A DNA stretch of 64,000 nucleotides, taken from assembly GCF_018294505.1 (NCBI RefSeq), contig NC_057800.1, positions 173,676,396 through 173,740,395 of the forward strand, given 5' to 3'. The notes under the pieces are model-generated. The model ran no database searches. It saw only the letters and a list, made by a program, of their open reading frames with translations, and was not told the DNA's origin. This document shows, one piece after another, positions 35,241 to 45,916 of the stretch (its first letter is position 1; every line of letters starts with the position of its first letter). The position numbers were made by a program, and so were the translations under genes. The DNA is from Triticum aestivum. Lineage: Eukaryota > Streptophyta > Magnoliopsida > Poales > Poaceae.

Positions 35241-36820
35241 ATGTTATTGATGTGTACCTTACTAATGCTCGCAGTAGCGCCTGGGTATTTGATACTGGTT
35301 TTGTTGCTAACATTTGTAACTCGAAACAGGGGCTATGGATTAAGCGAAGATTGACTAAGGACTAGGTAACGACGCGCGTGTGAAATGGTTCCAAAGTCGA
35401 TGTGATCGCCTTCGGCACGCTACCTCTACATCTAACTTCGGGATTAGTATTAGACCTGAATAATTGTTATTTGGTGCCAGTGTTAAGCATGAACATTATA
35501 TCTGGATCTTGTTTGATCCGAGACGGTTATTCATTTAAATCAAAGAATAATGGTTGTTCTATTTATATGAGTAATATCTTTTATGGACATGCACCCTTGA
35601 TGAATGGTCTATTTTTACTAAATCTTGATAGTAGTGATACACATGTTCATAGTATTGAAGCCAAAAGATATAAGTTTAATAATGATAGTGCAACTTATTT
35701 GTGGTACTACCGTTTAGGTCATATTGGTGTAAATCGCATGAAGAAAGTCCATGCTGATGGGCTTTTGGAATCACTTGATTATGAATCACTTGATGCTTGA
35801 GAACCATGCCTCATGGGCAAGATGACTAAGACTCCGTTCTCCGGAACGATTGAGCGAGCAACAGACTTGTTGGAAATAATACATACTGATGTATGTTTTT
35901 CAGTGAGTGTTGATGCTCGCGGCGAGTATCGTTATTTTCTTACCTTCACAGATGATTTGAGCATATACGGGTATATCTACTTGATGAAACATAAGTCTGA
36001 AACATTTAAAAAGTTTAAAGAATTTCAGGGTGAAATGGAAAATCATCGTAACAAGAAAATAAAGTTTCTACGATCTGATCGTGGAGGAGAATATTTGAGT
36101 TACGAGTTGGGTCTTCATTTGAAACAGTGCGGAATAGTTTCGCAACTCACGCCACCTGGAACACCACAGAGTAATGGTGTGTCCGAACGTCGTAACCGCA
36201 CTTTATTAGATATGGTGCGATCTATGATGTCTCTTACTGATTTGCCGCTATCGTTTTGGGGTTATGCTTTAGAGACAGCTGCATTCATGTTAAATAGGGC
36301 ACCATTGAAATCCGTTGAGATGACACCTTATGAACTGTGGTTTGGCAAGAAACCCAAGTTGTCGTTTCTTAAAGTTTGGGGCTGCGATGCTTATGCGAAA
36401 AAGCTTCAACCTGATAAGCTTGAACCCAAATCGGATAAATGTGTCTTCATAGGATAACCAAAGGAGACTATTGGATACACCTTCTATCACAGATCCAAAG
36501 GCAAGATATTCGTTGCTAAGAATGGATCCTTTCTAGAGAAGGAGTTTCTCTCAAAAGAAGTGAGTGGGAGGAAAGTAGAACTTGATGAGGTAACCGTACC
36601 TGCTCCCTTATTGGAAAGTAGTTCATCACAGAAATCAGTTCCAGAGATTCCTACACCTGTACGTGAGGAAGCTAATGATGATGATCATGAAACTTATGAT
36701 CAAGTTACTACCGAACCTCATAGGTCAACCAGAGTAAGATTCACACCAGAGTGGTACGGTAATCCTGTCTTGGAGGTCATGTTACTTGACCATGATAAAC
36801 CTACAAACTATGAGGAAGCG
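35241..36820 (+). pseudogene. pol: Copia protease remnant and integrase
   Basis: A protease trace WVFDTGF (near 35284) is followed by stops. A GAG-pre-integrase segment (35402-35800, with LWYYRLGHIG) and an integrase core (35813-36457) follow. Catalytic-type residues are visible: Asp in IIHTDVC, Asp in RSDRGGEY and Glu in NGVSERRNRT. Single stops separate the segments (after ESLDA and after KCVFIG), and the frame goes on to DHDKPTNYEEAM, where the Sabrina-like element inserted at 36826. Confidence 0.85.
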
Positions 36821-36825
36821 ATGAT

Positions 36826-38405
36826 TGATACGTCTCCAACGTATCTATAATTTTTGATTGTTCCATGTTATATTATATTCTGTTTTGGACATTATTGGGC
36901 TTTATTATACACTTTTATATTATTTTTGGGACTAACCTATTAACCGGAGGCCCAGCCCAGAATTGCTGTTTTTTGCCTATTTCAGAGTTTCACAAAAAAA
37001 GAATATCAAACAGAGTCCAAACGGAATGAAACCTTCGGGAATGTGATTTTTGGAACGAACGTGATCCAGAGGACTTGAACCCTATGTCAAGAAAGCAACC
37101 AGGAAGGCACGAGGTAGGAGGCGCGCCTACCCCACCCCCCTAGGCGCGCCCTCCACCCTTGTGGGGCCCACATTGCTCCATCGACGTACTCCTTCCTCCT
37201 ATATATACCTATGTACCCCCAAACTACCAGACATAGAGCCAAAACCCTAATTCCACCACCACAACCTTCTGTACCCGTGAGATCCCATCTTGGGGCCTTT
37301 TCCGGAGCTCCGCCGAAGGGGGCATCGATCACGAAGGGCTTCTACATCAACACCATAGCCTCTCCGATGATGTGTGAGTAGTTTACCTCAGACCTTCGGG
37401 TCCATAGTTATTAGCTAGATGGCTTCTTCTCTCTTTTTGTATCTCAATACAATGTTCTCCCCTCTCTTGTGGAGATCTATTCGATGTAATCTTCTTTTGC
37501 GGTGTGTTTGTTGAGACCGATGAATTTTGGGTTTATGATCAAGTTTATCTATGAACAATATTTGAATCTTCTCTGAATTCTTTTATATATGATTGGTTAT
37601 CTTTGCAAGTATCTTTGAATTATCAGTTTGGACTAGATTGATCTTTCTTGCAATGGGAGAAGTGCTTAGCTTTGGGTTCAATCTTGCGGTGTCCTTTCCA
37701 AGTGACAGTAGGGGCAACAAGGCACGTATTGTATTGTTGCCATTGAGGATAACAAGATGGGGTTTATATCATATTGCATGAGTTTATCCCTCTACATCAT
37801 GTCATCTTGCTTAAAGCGTTACCCTGTTCTTTTGAACTTAATACTCTAGATGCATGCTGGATAGCGGTCGATGTGTGGAGTAATAGTAGTAGATGCAGGC
37901 AGGAGTCGGTCTACTTGTCTCGGACGTGATGCCTATATACATGATCATACCTAGATATTCTCATAACTATGCTCAATTCTGTCAATTGCTCAACAGTAAT
38001 TTGTTTACCCACCGTAATACTTATGCTCTCGAGAGAATCCACTAGTGAAACCTATGGCCCTCAGGTCTATTTTCTATCATATTAATCTTCCACCAACAAG
38101 TTATTTCTTGCATCGTTTTTATTTTGCTTTATTTACTTTGCATCTTTATCATAAAAATACCAAAAATATTATCTTATCATATCTATCAGATCTCACTTTC
38201 GTAAGTGACCGTGAAGGGATTGACAACCACTTTATTGCGTTGGTTGCGAGGATTTTATTTGTTTGTGTAGGTGCGAGGGACTCGTGCGTGGCCTCCTACT
38301 GGATTGATACCTTGGTTTTCAAAACTAAGGGAAATACTTACGCTACTTTGCGGCATCACCCTTTCCTCTTCAAGGGAAAACCAACGCAGTGCTCAAAAGG
38401 TAGCA
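36826..38405 (+). repeat. 5' LTR of the Sabrina-like element
   Basis: 1580 bp, TGATACGTCTCC to AAGGTAGCA, TATATATA at 37200-37207. The short open frames in it have no domain. Confidence 0.88.
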
Positions 38406-38416
38406 ACAAGGATTTC

Positions 38417-38502
38417 TGGCGCCGTTGCCGGGGAGGTTCGCACCAAGTCAAGTCAAGATTTATCTCCCTACAACGAGCCATTTCTGGCGCCGTTGCCGGG
38501 GA
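38417..38502 (+). repeat. Tandemly doubled primer-binding site
   Basis: TGGCGCCGTTGCCGGGGA occurs at 38417-38434 and again at 38485-38502, 68 bp apart, each preceded by TTTC. The word is a known grass Gypsy primer site, usually assigned to tRNA-Asp. The first copy is in the normal place, 11 bp after the LTR. Confidence 0.85.
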
Positions 38503-38718
38503 GTCTACGCAAAAGTCAACATACCAAATACCCATCACAAACCCTTATCTCCCGCATTACATCATTTGCCATTTGCCTCTCATTTTCCTCTCACCCACTT
38601 CACCCTTGCCATTTTATTTTCCTCTTCTTTTGTTTGCCTTCTTGCCATATGTATCCTTGTTTGTGTTTCCATGTGCCTTCTATTTGCTTGCATCTTTGCT
38701 TGCTAAAAATCTATTGAT
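38503..38718 (+). other. Leader of the Sabrina-like element
   Basis: About 215 bp, C/T-rich, between the second primer site and the ORF. A shorter frame overlaps from upstream (38045-38746) but begins inside the LTR and is not supported. Confidence 0.5.
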
Positions 38719-40071
38719 ATGGATCCACTTAAAGTGTTCTACTTAGATCAAATTCGATCCTTATGTGCTCGTGCTGAAACCCCAACTAGCCTAGTTGATG
38801 GGAAATCTTTAGATGAGCATTCTTATTTTGTGCATCACCGTTTGTCTGAAAAAGGGAGACTCTTATGGAATCAAATAAACAGATTGTTGTGTAATGCTTG
38901 GAATCTTTGTGAAAATTGTGATTTTACTTGTTGCTCTAAGAACCCTAAAAAACACCTCCCCTACCTATGTGAGTTTAATGATATTGAAATCTTATCTTCT
39001 TATGCAAAGGGTGTTTATAGTTACTACGATATCGAACGAATTGAAGAATTTGTTGCTTTTAAGGGTGCTTATGAAGTTGCTTCTTTGATTGAAAAGTATG
39101 ATATTACTCTCTACGAATCTGAATTTTTTGACATACTTAAATATTGCTATGAAAACTATGCTCATAATGTCTATGTCAAAGAATTTATTGAAAGAATGAC
39201 TATTGCTTCGAAAGAAAATAATGATATGCATGAACCTATAGATAATTATGATTCCTATGATTTGATTGAAATATCCCTTGATGAACATGATGCTTACTAT
39301 ACCTGTGGTCATGATGCCAATATTTATGAAGATGAATTTGCTATAGTTCCTTATGTTAAACAGGAGATCGTTGCTATTGCACCCATACTTGATAGTTCCT
39401 TTGATGAAAAGCATGATTGCAATGATGTTATTATAAATTCTCTTAATGTCAATTGTGTTAATGATATGCCAAACCCTAAGCTTGGGGATTCTAGTTTTGC
39501 TATGACTACTATTTGTTGCAATGATCATGATTGGGGTGATTCTTCTTTTGATCTTGAGAATTTATTTAAGCCCCATGATGAATATGAGACTGATAATAGT
39601 GTTTGCAATATTATTGAAAGTGGGCTTGGAAGAGTGTCAACTTTAGATCCCACATATTTGGAGAATGTTCAATCTTATGAAGTTTTTGATAAAAGTGCGT
39701 TTGGAGAGGTCACGACTTTAGTTAATGTTAATCCCACTATTTTGGAAGAGTGTCAACTTTGCATGCATGTGGATCATGTTGAAAACATTTTATGTGATAG
39801 CTATTTTGTTGAATTTGCTTACGATCCTACATCTAATTATTATGAGAGAGGAAAATATGGTGGTACAAATTTTCATGTTACTAAATTATCTCTCGTCATG
39901 TTGAGATTGCTATTGTTTCTTTTTGCTTCCTTGCATATGCTAGTTTTTGCTTGCCTTGGTAATTTGGTTGCCTATAAGATGCCTATGCATAGGAAGTATG
40001 TTAGACTTAGATGTGTTTGTCACATGTTTTATGATGCTCTCTTTGTGCTTCAATTCCTGTCTTTCATGTGA
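38719..40071 (+). CDS. Intact 450-aa ORF of unknown function in the Sabrina-like element
   Basis: Single uninterrupted frame starting MDPLKVFYLDQIRSLCARAE. A Cys-rich patch (CENCDFTCC, residues about 64-72) is followed by a long acidic, Asp/Asn/Tyr/His-rich middle with no recognised fold. Near residues 390-420 comes a strongly hydrophobic segment (LVMLRLLLFLFASLHMLVF) and then a basic stretch (YKMPMHRKYVRLRC). The tail could be membrane-associated, but no signal peptide is visible. It is the only coding capacity of the element and sits where gag would normally be. It could be a highly diverged gag, a dedicated accessory protein or an env-like product; none is demonstrated. It is the only full-length ORF of its size in this window without a stop. 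Confidence 0.7.
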   Translation: MDPLKVFYLDQIRSLCARAETPTSLVDGKSLDEHSYFVHHRLSEKGRLLWNQINRLLCNAWNLCENCDFTCCSKNPKKHLPYLCEFNDIEILSSYAKGVYSYYDIERIEEFVAFKGAYEVASLIEKYDITLYESEFFDILKYCYENYAHNVYVKEFIERMTIASKENNDMHEPIDNYDSYDLIEISLDEHDAYYTCGHDANIYEDEFAIVPYVKQEIVAIAPILDSSFDEKHDCNDVIINSLNVNCVNDMPNPKLGDSSFAMTTICCNDHDWGDSSFDLENLFKPHDEYETDNSVCNIIESGLGRVSTLDPTYLENVQSYEVFDKSAFGEVTTLVNVNPTILEECQLCMHVDHVENILCDSYFVEFAYDPTSNYYERGKYGGTNFHVTKLSLVMLRLLLFLFASLHMLVFACLGNLVAYKMPMHRKYVRLRCVCHMFYDALFVLQFLSFM

Positions 40072-40089
40072 GCATCATTGAAATATTAT

Positions 40090-40136
40090 GCCTAGCTAGG
40101 GGGCGTTAAACAATGGCGCTTGTTGGGAGGCAACCC
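40090..40136 (+). other. Conserved block after the ORF stop
   Basis: GCCTAGCTAGGGGGCG and GCGCTTGTTGGGAGG, shared with the sister element (30789-30839). It starts 18 bp after the ORF end. Confidence 0.55.
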
Positions 40137-42781
40137 AATTTTATTTTTATTACTTGCTTTTTGCTCCTGTTTAGTAATAAATAATTTATCTAGACTCTGT
40201 TTTGGTTGTGTTTTTTGTGTTTAATTGGTGTTTGTGCCAAGTAGAACCGCCTGGAAGACTTGGGGAAAGTCTTTTTGATCTTGCTGTCAAAAACAGAAAC
40301 TTTAGTGCTCATGAGAATTGCTGCCATTTTTATTTGGAAAGTGCTACTTAGTTAATTATTTCTGAAGATGATTAAAAGATAAATTCCTCAAGTCCAGAAA
40401 TTTATTTTAGAATTTTTGGGGTCCCAGAAATTGCGTTAGCTACAGATTACTACAGACTGTTATGTTTTTGACAGATTCTGTTTTTCGTGTGTTGTTTGCT
40501 TATTTTGATGAATCTATGGCTAGTAAAATAGTTTATAAACCATAGAGAAGTTGGAATACAGTAGGTTTAACACCAATATAAATAAATAATGAGTTTATTA
40601 CAGTACCTTCAAGCGGTGTTTTGTTTTCTTTCGCTAATGGAGCTCACGAGATTTTCTACTTTAAGTTTTGTGTTGTGAAGTTTTCAAGTTTTGGGTAAAA
40701 GATTTGATGGATTATGGAACAAGGAGTGGCAAGAGCCTAAGCTTGCGGATGCCCATGGCACCCCAAGATAATCTAAGGACACCTAAAAGCCAAATCTTGG
40801 GGATGCCCCGGAAGGCATCCCCTCTTTCGTCTACTTCCATCGGTAACTTTACTTGGAACTATATTTTTATTCACCACATGATATGTGTTTTGCTTGGAGT
40901 GTCTTGTATTATTTGAGTCTTTATTTGTTAGTTTGCCACAATCATCTTTGCTGCACACACCTTTTGACAGAAACACACATGATTTCAAAATTATTAGAAT
41001 ACTCTATGTGCTTCACTTATATCTTTTGAGTTATATAGTTTTTTCTCTAGTACTTCACTTATATATTTTAGAGCACGGTGGTGGATTTGTTTAATAGAAA
41101 CTATTATTCTCTCATGCTTCACTTATATTATGTTGGGAGTCTTAAACAGCATGGTAATTTACTTAAACTGGGAAATTAATCCTAATATTCTATGGATACA
41201 AGATTAGTAAAAAATCTTATGAGTGTGCCGAATACTAAGAGAAGTTTGATACTTGATAATTGTTTTGAGATATGGAGATGGTGATATTAGAGTCATGCTA
41301 GTTGGTTGTGAATTTGAGAAATACTTTTGTTGAAGTTTGTGATTCCCGTAGCATGCACGTATGGTGAACCGTTATGTGACGAAGTCGGAGCATGATTTAT
41401 TTATTGATTGTCTTCCTTATGAGTGGCGGTCGGGGACAAGCGATGGTCTTTTCCTACCAATCTATCCCCCTAGGAGCATGCGTGTAGTACTTTGTTTCGA
41501 TAACTAATAGATTTTTGCAATAAGTATGTGAGTTCTTTATGACTAATGTTGAGTCCATGGATTATACGCACTCTCACCCTTCCACCATTGCTAGCCTCTC
41601 TAATACCGCACACCTTTCACCGGTATCATACACCCACCGTATACCTTCCTCAAAACAGCCACCATACCTACCTATCATGGCATTTCCATAGCCATTCTGA
41701 GATATATTGCCATGCAACTTTCCACCGTTCCGTTTACTATGACGCGCTCCATCATTTTCATATTGCTTTGCATGATCATGTAGTTGACATTGTATTTGTG
41801 GCAAAGCGACTGTTCATAATTCTTTCATACATGTCATTCATGCATCATTGCTATCCCGGTATACCGCCGGAGGCATTCATATAGAGTCATACTTTGTTCT
41901 AGTATCGAGTTGTAAATAAATAGAAGTGTGATGATCATCATTCATAGAGTATTCTCCCAAAAAAAGAGAAAGGCCAAATAAAAAAAGAGAAGGCCCAAAA
42001 AAGAAAAAAGGGACGATACTACTATCTTTTTTCCACACTTGTGCTTCAAAGTAGCACCATGATCTTCATGATAGAGAGTCCCCTATGATATCACTTTCAT
42101 ATACTAGTGGGAATTTTTCATTATAGAACTTGGCTTGTATATTCCAATGATGGGCTTCCTCAAAATGCCCTAGGTCTTCGTGAGCAAGCGAGTTGGATGC
42201 ACACCCACTTAGTTCCTTTTGTTGAGCTTTCACATACTTATAGCTCTAGTGCATCCATTGCATGGCAATCCCTACTCACTCACATTGATATCTATTAATG
42301 GGCATCTCCATAGCCCGTTGATACGCCTAGTTGATGTGAGACTATCTTCTCCCTTTTTGTCTTCTCCACAACCACCATTCTATTCCACATATAGTGCTAT
42401 GTCCATGGCTCACGCTCATGTATTGCATGAAGATTGAAAAAGCTTGAGAACAGCAAAAGTATGAAACAATTGCTTGGCTTGTCATCGGGGTTGTGCATGA
42501 TTTAAATACTTTGTGTGGTAAAGATGGAGCATAGCCAGACTATATGATTTTGTAGGGATAACTTTCTTTGGCCATGTTATTTTGAGAAGACATAATTACT
42601 TAGTTAGTATGCTTGAAGTATTATTATTTCTATGTCAATATTGAACTTTTGTCTTGAATCTTTCGGATCTGAATATTCATACAACAACATTGAAATTATG
42701 CCAAGTAGCATTCCACATCAAAAATTCTGTTTTTATAATTTACCTACTCGAGGACGAGCAGGAATTAAGCTTGGGGATGCT
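40137..42781 (+). other. Non-coding 3' internal region of the Sabrina-like element
   Basis: AT-rich, 2.6 kb, no supportable gene. It carries three CTTCACTTATAT words (41004-41130) and ends in a purine-rich AAGCTTGGGGATG before the LTR. Confidence 0.65.
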
Positions 42782-44374
42782 TGGTACGTCTCCAATGTAT
42801 CTATAATGTTTTATTGTTCCATGCTATATTATATTCTATTTTGGACATTATTGGGCTTTATTATACACTTTTATATTATTTTTGGGACTAACCTATTAAC
42901 CGGAGGCTCATCCCAGAATTGTTGTTTTTTTCTATTTCAGAGTTTCGCAGAAAAAGAATATCAAACGGAGTCCAAATGGAATGAAACCTTCGGGAACGTG
43001 TTTTTTTTTGGAACGAACGTGATCCAGAGGACTTGAACCCTATGTCAAGAAAGCAACCAGTAAGGCACGAGGTAGGGGGCGCGCCTACCCCCCCCCCTCC
43101 CCAGGCACGCCCTCCACCCATGTGGGGCCCACGTTGCTCCATCGACGTACTTCTTCCTCCTATATATACCTACGTACCCCCAAACTACCAGACACAGAGC
43201 CAAAACCCTAATTCCACCACCACAACCTTCTGTACCCGTGAGATCCCATCTTGGGGCCTTTTCCGGAGCTCCGCCAGAGGGGGCATCGATCACGAAGGGC
43301 TTCTACATCAACACCATAGCCTCTCCGATGATGTGTGAGTAGTTTACCTCAGACCTTCGGGTCCATAGTTATTAGCTAGATGGCTTCTTCTCTCTTTCTG
43401 TATCTCAATACAATGTTCTCCCCTCTCTTGTGGAGATCTATTCGATGTAATCTTCTTTTGCGGTGTGTTTGTTGAGACCAATGAATTTTGGGTTTATGAT
43501 CAAGTTTATCTATGAACAGTATTTGAATCTTCTCTGAATTCTCTTATATATGATTGGTTATCTTTGCAAGTCTCTTCAAATTATCAGTTTGGTTTGGCCT
43601 ACTAGATTGATCTTTCTTGCAATGGGTGAAGTGCTTAGCTTTGGGTTCAATCTTGCGGTGTCCTTTCCTAGTGATAGTAGGGGCAGCAAGGCACGTATTG
43701 TATTGTTGCCATCGAGGATAACAAGAATGGGTTTATATCATATTGCATGAGTTTATCCCTCTACATCATGTCATCTTGCTTAAAGCGTTACTCTGTTCTT
43801 TTGAACTTAATACTCTAGATGCATGCTGGATAGCGATCGATGTGTGGAGTAATAGTAGTAGATGCAGGCTGGAGTCGGTCTACTTGTCTCGGACGTGATG
43901 CCTATATACATGATCATACCTAGATATTCTCATAACTATGCTCAATTTTGTCAATTTCTCAACAGTAATTTGTTTACCCACCGTAATACTTATGCTCTCG
44001 AGAGAAGCCACTAGTGAAACCTATGGCCCCCGAGTCTATTTTCTATCATATTAATCTTCCATCAACAAGCTATTTCTTGCACCGTTTTTATTTTGCTTTA
44101 TTTACTTTGCATCTTTATCATAAAAATACCAAAAATATTATCTTATCATATCTATCATATCTCACTTTCATAACTGACAATGAAGGGATTGACAACCCCT
44201 TTATTGCGTTGGTTGTGAGGACTTTATTTGTTTGTGTAGGTGAGAGGGACTCGTGCGTGGCCTCCTACTGGATTGATACCTTGGTTCTCAAAACTGAGAG
44301 AAATACTTACGCTACTTTGCTGCATCACCCTTTCCTCTTCAAGGGAAAACCAATGCGGTGCTCAAGAGGAAGCA
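42782..44374 (+). repeat. 3' LTR of the Sabrina-like element
   Basis: 1593 bp, starts TGGTACGTCTCC (A to G in the first bases compared with the 5' LTR) and ends GAGGAAGCA. TATATATA at 43161-43168. Confidence 0.88.
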
Positions 44375-44379
44375 ATGAT

Positions 44380-45811
44380 GAGCCCAGATTCCGCAAAATG
44401 GCTTGAGGCCATGAAATCTGAGATGGGATCCAGGTATGAGAACAAAGTGTGGACTTTGGTTGACTTACCCGATGATTGGCAAGCCATAGAGAATAAATGG
44501 ATCTTCAAGAAGAATACTAACACTGATGGTAATATTATTGTCTACAAAGCTCGACTTGTTGCGAACGGTTTTTGACAAGTTCAAGGAGTTGACTACGATG
44601 AGACCTTCTCACTCCTAGCGATGCTTAAGTCTTAATGGATATCTTAAAGAAGAGTTGTATATGATGCAACCATAAGGTTTTGTCGATCCAAAAGGTGCTA
44701 ACAAAGTGTGCAAGCTCTAGCGATGCTTTTATGGACTGGTGCAAGCCTCTCGGAGTTGGAATATATGCTTTGATAGTGTGATCAAAGCATATGGTTTTAT
44801 ACAGACTTTTGGAGAAGCCTGTATTTACAAGAAAGTGAGTGGGAGCTCTATAGCATTTCTAATATTATATGTGGATGACATATTGCTGATCGGAAATGAT
44901 ACTGAATTTCTGAATAGCATAAAAGGATACTTGAATAAGAATTTTTCAATGAAATACCTTGGTGAAGCTGCTTATATATTGGGCATTAAGATCTATAGAG
45001 ATAGATCAAGACGCTTAATTGGAATTTCACAAAGCACATACCTTGATAAAGTTTTGAAGAAGTTCAAAATGGATCAAGCAAAGAAAGGTTTCTTGCCTGT
45101 GTTACAAGGTGTGAAGTTGAGTCAGACTCAATGCCCGACCACTAAAGAAGATAGAGAGAAAATGAAAGCATTCCCTATGCTTCAGCCATAGGTTCTATCA
45201 CGTATGCAATGTTGTCTACCAGACCTGATGTGTGCCTTGCTATTAGTTTAGCAGGGAGGTACCAAAGTAATCCAGGAGTGGATCACTGGACAGCGGTCAA
45301 GAACATCCTGAAATACCTGAAAAGGACTAAGGATATGTTTCTCGTTTATGGAGGTGACAAAGAGCTCGTCGTAAACAGTTACGTTGATGCAAGCTTTGAC
45401 ACTGATCCGGATGAATCTAAGTCACAAACCGGATACGTATTTTTATTGAATGGCGGAGCTGTCAGTTGGTGCAGTTCCAAGCAGAGCATCGTGGCGGAAT
45501 CTACGTGTGAAGCGGAGTACATAGTTGCTTCGGAAGTAGCAACTGAAGGACACTGGATGAAGGAATTCATATCCGATCTAGGTGTCATACCTAGTGCATC
45601 GGGTCCAATGAATATCTTTTGTGACAATACTGGTGCAATTGCCTTGGCAAAGGAATTCAAATTTCACAAGAGAACCAAGCACATCAAGAGGCGCTTCAAT
45701 TCCATCCGCGATCAAGTCAAGGAGGGAGACATAGACATTTGCAAGATACATACAGATATGAATGTTGCACACCCGTTGACTAAGCCTCTCTCACGAGCAA
45801 AACATGATTAG
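44380..45811 (+). pseudogene. pol: Copia reverse transcriptase and RNase H, with deletion in the RT core
   Basis: The RT start (SPDSAKWLEAMKSEM) is followed by a frame with a TGA near 44572. At about 44632 the sequence jumps from AMLKS to the block after MDVKT. The minus-strand Copia retains that segment (51275-51583), so the first RT catalytic Asp is lost here. The palm YVDD is present (near 44870). A frameshift near 45185 precedes RNase H (45209-45811), with YVDASF, SKQSIVAESTCEAEY and DNTGAIALA visible. The enzyme cannot be functional. Confidence 0.87.
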
Positions 45812-45916
45812 CACCAAGACTCCATGGGTGTCAGAATCATTACTATGTAATCCAGATTACTGACTCTAGTGCAAGTGGTAGACTGAAGGAAATATGCCCT
45901 AGAGGCAATACTAATG

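Larger units (their letters stand above)
36826..44374 (+). mobile_element. Sabrina-like non-autonomous LTR element with one long ORF
   Basis: LTRs 36826-38405 and 42782-44374 and a perfect 5-bp duplication ATGAT (36821-36825 and 44375-44379). Excision restores the Copia frame EEAM-MSPDS. It has a doubled primer-binding site and one intact 450-codon ORF. There is no gag, protease, RT or integrase, so it must be mobilised in trans. LTR comparison by eye shows diverged U3 ends but a nearly identical 3' half. Confidence 0.9.

Noticed and set aside
38045..38746. 233-codon frame overlapping the primer-binding region
   Set aside because: Starts inside the LTR, overlaps the real ORF in another frame and is not matched in the 3' LTR copy at 44014 beyond the LTR part.
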